From the NCBI GenBank assembly GCA_030650265.1, contig JAUSEJ010000701.1, positions 1-13,003 of the forward strand: 13,003 bases of DNA, read 5' to 3'. The position numbers were made by a program, and so were the translations under genes. The notes under the pieces are model-generated. The model saw nothing but the letters and a program-made list of their open reading frames with translations. It did no database searches and had not been told where the DNA came from. The number at the start of each line of letters is the position of its first letter. Positions within the stretch are counted from its first letter, which is position 1. Shown piece by piece: positions 1-6,943 of the stretch. This DNA comes from Dehalococcoidia bacterium (GTDB lineage: Bacteria > Chloroflexota > Dehalococcoidia > JACPQF01).

Positions 1-338
1 GCGCCCTACTTTGTCGAGGGCATCATTAACCTGAGGGGGAGAGTCATCCCCGTGGTGGACCTGCGGGCCTGCTTCAATCTGGAAACTATGCCGCACAGCA
101 AGGAGACGCGGGTCCTGGTCGTCGAGATCAAACAATGGACGGTAGGATTGATCGTGGACCGGGTGTCGGAGGTCGTGGTACGGGGTCGGTGATTGAAGAT
201 GCCTCGCCGGTGGTCATCACGTCGGCCTCGCGCTATCTGCGGGGGATTGCCCGGTTGGAGGACAAGCTGATCGTGCTGCTCCATCTCGAGCAGATTATTT
301 CCGTCGAGTCATTTGCGGACATGGGTTCGGTGAATTAG
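1..338 (+). pseudogene. cheW: CheW-type chemotaxis coupling protein, C-terminal part, frame broken
   Basis: The visible protein is the C-terminal two thirds of a CheW domain; the 5' end lies outside the window. CheW links the kinase CheA to methyl-accepting chemoreceptors in the cytoplasm. Reading from base 1, frame 1 gives the CheW signature VEGIINLRGRVIPVVDLR, then VLVVEIKQWTVGLIVDRVSEVV, but stops at a TGA at 190-192. The expected continuation, SVIEDASPVV followed by YLRGIARLEDKLIVLLHLEQII, is read in frame 3 and ends at a TAG at 336-338. One extra G in the GGGG run at 182-185 would join the two frames without loss. This is either a sequencing or assembly indel or a true inactivating frameshift; the sequence alone cannot decide. 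Family assignment is strong. A CheA C-terminal CheW-like domain is a less likely alternative because of the close match to stand-alone CheW and the short C-terminal tail. Confidence 0.85.
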
Positions 339-541
339 ACGGCGAATCTGGCCATTAGAGTTTGACATTACTTCTATAGATGATCACACTGCTACCGGGA
401 GCAGGACAAGTACCGGGGGATGGGTTAGACGGGTGATGCGGTGGTGGCCGGTGCTTGTAGGAAAGATTCGTTGGGGCTTGGTAGGCCTGGGCCGGGCAAA
501 AACGTCTTGCGTAAACTACCGCGAATACATCGCTCGTGGTA

Positions 542-601
542 ATCAGGCAAGGCGGCCCCAACGGATTATCTCCCGGCTTCTTTCTTCCGGGCACACCTGA
601 T
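542..601. other. Nested hairpin of unknown role
   Basis: The outer arms ATCAGG (542-547) and CCTGAT (596-601) pair perfectly and enclose an inner stem CCCGG (572-576) with CCGGG (587-591) around a 10-base pyrimidine loop. Neither strand has a T-run after the structure, so it does not look like an intrinsic terminator. The stems are short and could be chance. Confidence 0.25.
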
Positions 602-667
602 CAAGCTAAGACGAGGCTACACTGTCTTGAATAGTACCTCCGAGTGATTGCGCCATCACCCTAGTCC

Positions 668-683
668 TCCTTCGGCTGAAGGA
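668..683. other. Short stem-loop downstream of glmS
   Basis: TCCTTC (668-673) and GAAGGA (678-683) form a perfect 6-bp stem with a GGCT loop, about 100 bases beyond the glmS stop codon. It could help end or protect the glmS transcript, but there is no T-run on the minus strand after it, so a terminator call would be weak. Confidence 0.25.
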
Positions 684-784
684 CCAAAGGGAGAGGGGAG
701 AGGACGCCACTACCTTTTATCGTTGGATTAGCGCCGGGGGGTAAGGTTGACTTTGGTCTGAAATGGGAGCGGTATGGCGTCTGT

Positions 785-2629
785 CTACTCGACCGTCACG
801 CTTTTGGCCAGGTTTTTTGGCTGGTCGACGTCGCAGCCACGGCGGACGGCTATGTGGTAGGCCAACAGTTGGAGGGGAACAACCGTCAGGATCGGGTTGA
901 GTAGCCGGCTGGCTTTGGGCACCCAGAGGACATGGTCGGACTTGGACTTGATGACCTCGTCGCCCTCCGTGGCCAGGGCGATGACGATACCGTCTCGCGC
1001 TCTTACCTCCTCGACGTTACTGAGAACCTTCTCGTAGACCCTGTCCTCGACGGCAATGACCACGATTGGCATTTTCTCGTCGATAAGGGCGATAGGGCCG
1101 TGCTTCATCTCCCCGGCCGGATAGCCCTCGGCGTGGATGTAGCTGATTTCCTTGAGCTTGAGGGCGCCCTCTAGGGCGATGGGATAGTTGATGCCGCGGC
1201 CGAGGAAGAGGAAATCTCTGCACTCGAAGAAGCGATGGGCCAACTGCTGATAGTGGTTATCGTTGGCGAGAAGATTGCCTACGAGGTTCGGCAGTCGGGC
1301 AAGGTCGTCAACATGCGCCTGCATCTGCGTCTCATCGAGTTTGCCCCGGACCTGGCCCAGATAGAGCGCGAGAAGGTAGAGGGCGACAAGCTGGGTGGTG
1401 AAGCTCTTGGTGGCGGCAACGCCAACTTCCAGGCCGGCGTGAGTATGGATGACGCCATCGGCAAGACGAGTCGCCTGGCTGCCGACGACGTTGCAGATGG
1501 TGATTTGCTTGACACCCCTGGCTTTCGCCTCTTCCATGGCGGCCAGAGTATCCACCGTCTCGCCTGATTGAGTGATCGAGATCAGGAGAGTCTCCTGGTC
1601 GACGAGAGGCTGGCGATAGCGGAATTCTGACCCGTAGTCTACCTCGACGGGGATGCCGGCCAGTTCTTCGATCATGAACTTGCCGACCAGAGCCGCATAA
1701 TAGCTCGTGCCGCATGCGACGATGGCGATCCGCCGGAACGAGCGAATCTCGTCGCCAGTGAAGGGCACGTCTTCTAAGTAGATGTTCGGGGGGTCGAACT
1801 CGACCCGGCCTCTCAGAGCGTCCGTTATCCCTGTGGGCTGCTCCATTATCTCCTTCAGCATGAAGTGGCGATACCCACCGCGGGCGGCGGCAATTGGATC
1901 GTAGGCAACGGTAACGGGAGTCTTGTGTAGTAAGGAGCCGTCGATTTTAGTATAGGATGCTCCCAGGCGGGAGATGGTCGCCATCTCCATGCTATCGAGG
2001 AAGACAATGTTTCGCGTGTAGTTCAGAATGGCCGAAAGGTCGCTCGATATGTACATTTCGCCATCGGCGTGACCGATTACCAGGCCGCCAGCGTTGCCTA
2101 TTCGCAGCGCCACGATCTTATCCGGTTCCGAATTTCTCATGGCGACGATGGCGTGGGCGCCCCGAATAAGCCCGGTCATCTTCCGGACCGATGTTTCGAG
2201 GTCATTTCCCTCGCTAACCAGTTTTTCGAGAAGGTGGACGAGGACCTCCGTGTCGGTTTGGGACTTGAACAGGTGTCCTTCGGCGACCAGTTGGGACTTG
2301 AGCGACACGTAGTTCTCCACAATGCCGTTGTGGATGACCACTATCTGGCCGCTACAGTCGAGGTGGGGGTGGGCGTTCTCGTCGGAGGGCTTGCCATGCG
2401 TGGCCCAGCGGGTGTGACCAATGCCTATGCAACCTTCTGGCGGTTGGCCATCGAGAGAGGCGATCAGTCTGCTCAGCTTGCCGACGCTTTTGCGGAGAAC
2501 AAGGTTACCATCGTGGCCCAGGATGGCGATACCGGACGAGTCATACCCGCGGTACTCTAGCCGCTGTAATCCTTCCAGAACAATGGCCGCTGCCGGCCGG
2601 GTCCCAACGTAGCCAACTATACCGCACAT
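785..2629 (-). CDS. glmS: Glutamine-fructose-6-phosphate aminotransferase (isomerizing)
   Basis: This cytoplasmic enzyme turns fructose-6-phosphate and glutamine into glucosamine-6-phosphate and glutamate, the first step toward UDP-GlcNAc for peptidoglycan. The 614-residue protein is full length for the family. It begins MCGIVGYVG, so Cys2 becomes the N-terminal nucleophile of the class II glutamine amidotransferase domain (about residues 1-220); HTRWATHG at 72-79, HNGIVENY at 100-107 and TDTEV at 125-129 are its glutamine-site motifs. Two SIS sugar-isomerase domains follow, with ACGTSYYAA and TQSGET in the first and EGALKLKEISYIHAEGYPAGE in pieces in the second. The C-terminus AKSVTVE is the family hallmark. 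The start ATG has an AGGAAGGA-like ribosome binding site a few bases upstream. It lies 42 bases after the DUF512 gene and is probably the last gene of the operon. There is no room for a glmS ribozyme in the leader. Confidence 0.98.
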   Translation of the reverse strand: MCGIVGYVGTRPAAAIVLEGLQRLEYRGYDSSGIAILGHDGNLVLRKSVGKLSRLIASLDGQPPEGCIGIGHTRWATHGKPSDENAHPHLDCSGQIVVIHNGIVENYVSLKSQLVAEGHLFKSQTDTEVLVHLLEKLVSEGNDLETSVRKMTGLIRGAHAIVAMRNSEPDKIVALRIGNAGGLVIGHADGEMYISSDLSAILNYTRNIVFLDSMEMATISRLGASYTKIDGSLLHKTPVTVAYDPIAAARGGYRHFMLKEIMEQPTGITDALRGRVEFDPPNIYLEDVPFTGDEIRSFRRIAIVACGTSYYAALVGKFMIEELAGIPVEVDYGSEFRYRQPLVDQETLLISITQSGETVDTLAAMEEAKARGVKQITICNVVGSQATRLADGVIHTHAGLEVGVAATKSFTTQLVALYLLALYLGQVRGKLDETQMQAHVDDLARLPNLVGNLLANDNHYQQLAHRFFECRDFLFLGRGINYPIALEGALKLKEISYIHAEGYPAGEMKHGPIALIDEKMPIVVIAVEDRVYEKVLSNVEEVRARDGIVIALATEGDEVIKSKSDHVLWVPKASRLLNPILTVVPLQLLAYHIAVRRGCDVDQPKNLAKSVTVE

Positions 2630-2671
2630 AGTTTCTTCCTTCCTGATTGTCTCGCCTGATCGTCTCGGGAA

Positions 2672-3880
2672 TTACCTGACGCCTGGACTCGCAACAGACG
2701 GGGACGAGCGACCCGTGTCAGGGCAGATCTTTGATGCACATAGATGCCGGCCTGCCATGACGTCGGGTGGCTTTCCTGTCGTCCTGGTCAAAGCCGCGAT
2801 TATCTCACCAACGCTCCTGGCGGGAACCACCGGTGTCCCGCGTTCATCGCTGAGGTTCGCTGGCGTCAGTCCATCGAGAAAACGCTCTCCGTCGACGTCC
2901 AACATGTTGCGGGGAAGGAAGATGAGGTCATCCTTTCCGGTTGAGGGTCTTTCACGAAGAGCAGCCAGGACGTCAGACCCGGTTAGAAGGCCCGAGACCG
3001 TCACAGTCGGGCCAAAGAAATGGTTACTTATCGGCACAAGCTCAAAAGCGGCCATGTAGAATCGGTTGAGATCGTCGATTATCGCTTTGAAGGTCGGGGC
3101 AAAAAGGGCGCCAGTCACGACCAGAACTCTCCGGTTTCTCGCTTGTGAACCAGCTGACGATGAGTTGCCTTGCAGTTTTAGCTGGACGCGGCGCCATTCG
3201 TCGAGGAACTTGCGCGCCATGCCGATGCCGTTGCCTAGCTGGGGAAAGCCGTCATAGTAAGAGACCGACGGGATCGGCAGGCCCGCAACGAGGTACAGCT
3301 CATCGGCGGCGTAGACGAAGCGGCGCCCCGTGTCCCGGCGGAACTGTCTCTGGAAGATGGCAAGGTGGCTGATAATCGTCGCCGCCTCCCCGGCCGAGGG
3401 TCGGATTACGACGTTGTCTTTGCGCTCGATAGTATGTTTTGTGACGCCGACCGGCACGACGCCGACGGATTGCACAGTGGGAGAGAGCGAGGCCAGATCA
3501 GCAATCGTCGCCGCCAGGTGTGGTCCGTCGTTGACTCCGGCGCACAAGACGATCTGGGCGTGAACCTGAATCCTCATCTGGCCGAGCCGTCTGAGCTGCT
3601 CCATGATGTCAGGCGCCTTCGGGTTGCCCAGCATCTTCCGTCTCAGTTCGGGGTCGGTGGTATGAACCGAAACGTAGAGAGGACTGAGACGCTGAGACTG
3701 AAGGCGATCCCAATCGGCACTACGAAGATTAGTCAGGGTAACGAAGTTGCCGAAGAGGAAGCTGTGGAGGAGATCGTCGTCCTTGACATAAAGACTCTGG
3801 CGAAGGCCAGCGGGCAGACCTTCGACGAAGCAAAAGAAACACCGGTTAGAGCAGCGGCGAATGGCTTTGGCCTCACTCAT
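2672..3880 (-). CDS. DUF512-type radical SAM protein lacking the N-terminal PDZ-like domain
   Basis: This resembles the putative radical SAM FeS proteins with a DUF512 C-terminal region, whose reaction is not established. Cys10, Cys14 and Cys17 form a CX3CX2C cluster motif (RRCSNRCFFCF) that would hold a 4Fe-4S cluster and SAM. Family signatures follow: LRQSLYVKDDD, GNFVTLTNL, RLSPLYVSVHTTDPELRR, QIVLCAGVNDG, then in the DUF512 part YAADELYL, FPQLGNGIGM, VTGALFAP, NHFFGPTVTVSGLLTG and FLDGLT. Relatives usually carry roughly 80-100 extra N-terminal residues with a PDZ-like fold; here the first Cys is residue 10. Only three in-frame codons separate the ATG from an upstream TAG, so no longer start exists. 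The ATG overlaps the ispH stop codon (ATGA), implying translational coupling. The last 30 or so residues after the DUF512 core are unrecognised. Confidence 0.88.
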   Translation of the reverse strand: MSEAKAIRRCSNRCFFCFVEGLPAGLRQSLYVKDDDLLHSFLFGNFVTLTNLRSADWDRLQSQRLSPLYVSVHTTDPELRRKMLGNPKAPDIMEQLRRLGQMRIQVHAQIVLCAGVNDGPHLAATIADLASLSPTVQSVGVVPVGVTKHTIERKDNVVIRPSAGEAATIISHLAIFQRQFRRDTGRRFVYAADELYLVAGLPIPSVSYYDGFPQLGNGIGMARKFLDEWRRVQLKLQGNSSSAGSQARNRRVLVVTGALFAPTFKAIIDDLNRFYMAAFELVPISNHFFGPTVTVSGLLTGSDVLAALRERPSTGKDDLIFLPRNMLDVDGERFLDGLTPANLSDERGTPVVPARSVGEIIAALTRTTGKPPDVMAGRHLCASKICPDTGRSSPSVASPGVR

Positions 3881-4743
3881 AGCGACAGGCTATCTCCCAA
3901 CTGCGCGATTTCCCGTACGACCTCATCGATCACCGAGTCCGGCGTGGAGGCGCCGGCGGTTATGCCAACTTTTCGCCGGCCGGCAAACCAGGCCGTTTGC
4001 AGATCTTTGAACGTCTCAATATGATAGGTGGTTACGCCGGCGCTATGGCAGATCTGGGCGAGATAACGGGTGTTGGCGCTATTCTTGCCGCCGACGACGA
4101 TCATGAGATCGACTTCATGAGCGAGCTGGAGCGCGCATTCCTGACGGCGGGAGGTAGCGTCGCAGATAGTGTTGATGACACGAAGCTCGAGCAGGCTGCC
4201 CAGCTTGTTGTCTACTATTTGTTTTGTGAATTCGGCAAACCTACCCAGGCTCTGCGTGGTCTGGGAAATGATGCCCAGCCTCTTGGCCTTCGCCAGACCG
4301 GTGAGGCCTTCCGTCCAGTCTGTCGTTGCGATGGCCCTTTCGCCACCCCAGCCGAGGACGCCGCGCACTTCGGGATGATCGGGCTCGCCGAAGATAATCA
4401 CGGCGAATCCCCCATCGGCTAATCTCTTGGCGGCTCGCTGGGCTTTCCGCACAAACGGGCAGGTAGTATCGATTACAGTTACGGCGTCTCTGGCCTCAAC
4501 GGCGTTCATCAACCCGGGGCTGACCCCGTGAGAGGAGATGGCAACCACTTGACCCTTGATGCCGTCAAGGTCGGAGCAGACCTCTACCCCCAACGAATGC
4601 AGTTGATCTACCACCTGCTGATTGTGAACGATGGCTCCGAGTGTTTCTACCCGGCCATATTCCTCGGCGGCCTTCTCCACGAGTTCTATAGCCCGGCGCA
4701 CGCCAAAGCAGAAGCCCTTTTCTTTTGCCTGTAGAATCTCCAT
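3877..4743 (-). CDS. ispH: 4-hydroxy-3-methylbut-2-enyl diphosphate reductase
   Basis: IspH (LytB) is the last enzyme of the MEP pathway; it reduces HMBPP to isopentenyl and dimethylallyl diphosphate using a 4Fe-4S cluster. With this start the protein has 288 residues and the three cluster cysteines are Cys12 (GFCFGV), Cys95 (DTTCPFV) and Cys194 (NTICDAT); Cys12 matches the E. coli numbering. Substrate-binding His40 (VHNQQV), His72 (SSHG) and His123 with Glu125 (EPDHPEV) are present, as are SQTTQ, VGGKNSANT and the final ASTPD motif. The ATG at 4743 has AAGGA at 4751-4755 with seven bases between. An ATG at 4773, one base after the plsC stop, would add ten residues but has a poorer binding site. 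The frame stays open to 4968, inside plsC, but that extension is out-of-frame plsC sequence. The stop overlaps the next gene's start. Confidence 0.97.
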   Translation of the reverse strand: MEILQAKEKGFCFGVRRAIELVEKAAEEYGRVETLGAIVHNQQVVDQLHSLGVEVCSDLDGIKGQVVAISSHGVSPGLMNAVEARDAVTVIDTTCPFVRKAQRAAKRLADGGFAVIIFGEPDHPEVRGVLGWGGERAIATTDWTEGLTGLAKAKRLGIISQTTQSLGRFAEFTKQIVDNKLGSLLELRVINTICDATSRRQECALQLAHEVDLMIVVGGKNSANTRYLAQICHSAGVTTYHIETFKDLQTAWFAGRRKVGITAGASTPDSVIDEVVREIAQLGDSLSL

Positions 4744-4750
4744 GCGGCCG

Positions 4751-4755
4751 TCCTT
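4751..4755 (-). promoter_or_regulatory. Ribosome binding site that decides the ispH start
   Basis: On the minus strand AAGGA stands seven bases before the ATG at 4743. The alternative ATG at 4773 lacks a comparable site, and the family's N-terminal spacing to the first cluster Cys agrees with 4743. Confidence 0.6.
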
Positions 4756-4774
4756 CGCCAATTGCCGGTCCATT

Positions 4775-5461
4775 TTACTTGCTTTCGCCTTCGCCCGCCA
4801 CTTCAGCCTGGCTATTCTGCTTGCCTGGGAGGTCTGCATAGAACCCGAGGTAACGGGGCGGCAGTAGTCCGGCGATCCGGTGCATGATCTCGTCGGCGCG
4901 ACTGGACAGCATTTTGCTGTCGCTCCGTCCATCGATCGCCGGCAGGGCAAATGGAAGACCGATGACAACGCGGATGCGCGGTCTTTTGAGGATTACTGAC
5001 AGTCCGTGGATCTCCTCGGTCCCCGTTATGCCTACTGGCAGGATGGTGGGCCGGGACCTATGGGCGATAAGGGCAACTCCAGCCTCAGCCCGGGTCATGC
5101 CATGGTGAGGGTTTCTTCTTCCTTCGGGAAAAACGCCCAGCGCTCCCCCCGTATCCAGAACTTTGGCGGCTCTGCGTAAGGCCTGTCGATCAGCTGTGTT
5201 TCTTTTGACGGGGAAGGTGCCGTAAGCCGTAATCAGGGCCGACAGCAAGGGGTGGCGGAACAACTCCTCCTTGCCCATGAAGTTGATCCGGCGGGGTATG
5301 GCCACGCCGAGAAGAGAAGGATCGGCGATGTGGAGGTGGTTGGAGACGACCAATAACGGTCCCTCTAGCGGCACGTTCTCTCTCCCGGTGACTTCAAGCC
5401 TGGCGAAGGCCAGCAGGAGCGCCTTCATGGCCAAATTAGCACAATCGTAGAAGAGATTCAA
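4775..5461 (-). CDS. plsC: 1-acyl-sn-glycerol-3-phosphate acyltransferase (PlsC family)
   Basis: The product likely acylates lysophosphatidic acid to phosphatidic acid at the inner face of the membrane, a step in phospholipid synthesis. The 228-residue protein carries the four acyltransferase motifs: NHLHIAD at 41-47 (His42 and Asp47 of the HX4D motif), GTFPVKR at 81-87, FPEGRR at 111-116 and ILPVGI further on. The first 20 or so residues are moderately hydrophobic and probably peripheral to the membrane. The start is TTG at 5461, overlapping the cmk stop as TTGA, with GAGGG six bases upstream; an ATG eleven codons later has no binding site. Its place between cmk and ispH is a gene order seen in several bacterial groups. 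The substrate (acyl-CoA or acyl-ACP) cannot be read from sequence. Confidence 0.93.
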   Translation of the reverse strand: MNLFYDCANLAMKALLLAFARLEVTGRENVPLEGPLLVVSNHLHIADPSLLGVAIPRRINFMGKEELFRHPLLSALITAYGTFPVKRNTADRQALRRAAKVLDTGGALGVFPEGRRNPHHGMTRAEAGVALIAHRSRPTILPVGITGTEEIHGLSVILKRPRIRVVIGLPFALPAIDGRSDSKMLSSRADEIMHRIAGLLPPRYLGFYADLPGKQNSQAEVAGEGESK

Positions 5462-6156
5462 CGGCAGCCCTCTGCCAAAGCCATGATCTGCTCTACAACC
5501 TCATTGATGGACAGGCGATCGGTGTCGACGATGACGGCGTCAACGGCTGGCTTCAGAGGTGAATCGGCTCTCTCGCTGTCCAGTTTGTCTCGCCTCATCA
5601 AGGCGAGAAGAATGGTTTCGAGATCGGCTGGCTGGCCGCGAGCCATCAATTCGTCGCCTCGTCGCCTCGCCCGCACTCCCGCCGAGGCGGTGAGGAATAT
5701 CTTGAGGTCGGCGTCGGGCATGACCACAGTGCCGATATCCCGTCCCACCATGACCACCCTGCCGTTTCGCCCGATTCGCCGCTGCTGGACCACGAGAGCC
5801 AAACGGACACCGGGAACGGCGGAGACAAGCGAGACATTGGCTTCAACGTCAGGCTGGCGAATAGCCCAGGTAACGTCTTCGCCATCGATCATGACTGTGT
5901 ACTGGCGACCATCGTCAACCGACGGCCGGCTGATTTCGATCGGATGGTTCTCCGCCATATTTGTAAGGCCTTCGGCATCGTCTGGCGCGACGCCTTTCTT
6001 GAGAGCAAGCCAGGTCATGGCCCTGTACATGGCGCCGGTATCGAGATAGAGATAGCCTAATCTCGTGGCTATTGCCAGTCCGACGACGCTCTTGCCGGTG
6101 GCGCTGGGACCGTCAACCGCTATTGTGACGGAAAAGGGCAACGTCTTATTGGTCAA
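5458..6156 (-). CDS. cmk: Cytidylate kinase
   Basis: Cmk phosphorylates CMP and dCMP to the diphosphates with ATP, recycling nucleotides for CTP, which feeds RNA and CDP-diacylglycerol lipid synthesis. The 232-residue protein is of normal length. The P-loop is GPSATGKS at 16-23; YLDTGAMYRA at 37-46 is the CMP-site motif; VGRDIGT at 137-143 and FLTAS follow; RRDKLDSERADSPL at 188-201 is the LID region with the conserved Arg and Asp-Ser pairs; the VIVDTDRLSINEVVEQI end is typical. The start is TTG at 6156, one base after the rluB TGA, with only a weak GGGACGG-like binding site, so its translation is probably coupled to rluB. No ATG lies before the P-loop, which makes this start near certain despite the rare codon. 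Confidence 0.96.
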   Translation of the reverse strand: MTNKTLPFSVTIAVDGPSATGKSVVGLAIATRLGYLYLDTGAMYRAMTWLALKKGVAPDDAEGLTNMAENHPIEISRPSVDDGRQYTVMIDGEDVTWAIRQPDVEANVSLVSAVPGVRLALVVQQRRIGRNGRVVMVGRDIGTVVMPDADLKIFLTASAGVRARRRGDELMARGQPADLETILLALMRRDKLDSERADSPLKPAVDAVIVDTDRLSINEVVEQIMALAEGCR

Positions 6157-6157
6157 T

Positions 6158-6940
6158 TCAATTACCGTCCCGGAGCGATAAGACTTCCTTTGGGTTCAAG
6201 AAGCGGAATCTGCCTGCTGGTAGGCCGTCAAGCCTCAGAGGGCCGACTCTGACTCTAACCAGACGCTGCACCTCGTGACCCACGGCTTCGAGCATGCGTC
6301 GCACCTGCCGATTGCGACCCTCGTGGATGATTATCGTGAGTAGAGTATAGCGATCGGCCGCACGTTGGATTCTGACCGTGGCGGGAGAAGTCGGTCTTCC
6401 TTCCGTCTCGATAATGACTCCCTCTCGCAGTCGCTTGATCGCTGCTTCCGAGGGTCTCCCCCTGACCTCGACAAAGTATTCTTTGTCGAGGGCGTAGCGA
6501 GGATGGGTGAGGAGATTGGCGAACTCGCCATCGTCGGTCAGAATCATCAGACCTTCGGTCTGGAGATCCAATCGTCCCACCGGAAACAGCCGGTGATCTT
6601 TCAGGTCTGCGGCCCTGGCTATTTCGCTTTCTAACGGCGGAAAAACCCTCGCCGGATCATGGACCAGATCCATCACTGTCGGTCTTCCTCGCTGCTCCAC
6701 GACGGTGGAAATATAGCCCACTGGCTTGTTAAGCATAACATACACGAGATCTGGCTTTGGGGCAACCCTGATGCCGTCTACTGTCACCACGTCCGAGGCC
6801 GGGTCCACCTTTGTGCCTGGTAGGATCACGGTCACCCTGTTGACCGCGGCCCGTCCCTGGGCAATCACTTCCTCGCAGCGACGCCGGGAGCCGATGCCTG
6901 ACCGTGCCAGGTACTTTTGCAATCTCTCCTGATCGGCCAT
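6158..6940 (-). CDS. rluB: 23S rRNA pseudouridine synthase, RluB/RsuA family
   Basis: This cytoplasmic enzyme isomerises a uridine in ribosomal RNA to pseudouridine. The 260-residue protein has an N-terminal S4 RNA-binding domain (about residues 1-60, RLQKYLARSGIGSRRRCEEVI), then the catalytic domain: MLNKPVGYIST at 69-79, FPVGRLDLQTEGLMILT at 119-135 with catalytic Asp125, KEYFVEVRG, and HEGRNRQVRRMLEAVGH at 206-222. The stretch before GRLD is about 15 residues longer than I expect for E. coli-type proteins. The position modified (RluB-like 23S rather than RsuA 16S or RluE/F) is inferred from general similarity and the common pairing with cmk. The ATG has AAGGA eight bases upstream, located within the last codons of the carboxypeptidase gene, three bases away. 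Confidence 0.93.
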   Translation of the reverse strand: MADQERLQKYLARSGIGSRRRCEEVIAQGRAAVNRVTVILPGTKVDPASDVVTVDGIRVAPKPDLVYVMLNKPVGYISTVVEQRGRPTVMDLVHDPARVFPPLESEIARAADLKDHRLFPVGRLDLQTEGLMILTDDGEFANLLTHPRYALDKEYFVEVRGRPSEAAIKRLREGVIIETEGRPTSPATVRIQRAADRYTLLTIIIHEGRNRQVRRMLEAVGHEVQRLVRVRVGPLRLDGLPAGRFRFLNPKEVLSLRDGN

Positions 6941-6943
6941 AAA

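Larger units (their letters stand above)
339..784. other. Gene-free stretch between cheW and glmS
   Basis: This 446-base stretch separates two convergently transcribed genes. I see no recognisable protein. A short + strand reading frame at 436-600 (54 residues, rich in Trp and Arg) and a minus-strand frame at 355-594 have no good ribosome binding site and no family likeness, so both are left out. The stretch holds a nested hairpin at 542-601 and a 6-bp perfect stem at 668-683. There is no T-run after any stem, so no classical intrinsic terminator is visible for either gene. A TTGACA at 362-367 has no -10 box at proper spacing. Confidence 0.6.

Noticed and set aside
362..390. Promoter starting with a perfect TTGACA
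   Set aside because: No -10-like hexamer occurs at 15-19 bases; TATAGAT lies too close and no gene follows on this strand.
436..600. 54-residue + strand small protein in the cheW-glmS gap
   Set aside because: No ribosome binding site, no promoter, no recognisable features; the composition looks like translated noncoding DNA.
2069..2560. 163-residue + strand open frame opposite glmS
   Set aside because: Antisense to the conserved glutaminase domain and not recognisable as a protein.
2630..2671. glmS ribozyme or riboswitch leader
   Set aside because: Only 42 bases separate glmS from the preceding gene, far too short for a glmS ribozyme, and its conserved core is not seen.
3365..4024. 219-residue + strand open frame opposite ispH and the DUF512 gene
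   Set aside because: It lies antisense to two well-conserved genes, has no family likeness and no ribosome binding site; such long antisense frames are expected in GC-rich coding DNA.
4744..4968. Longer N-terminus for IspH
   Set aside because: The added 75 residues are plsC read out of frame; the family starts about 11 residues before the first cluster Cys.
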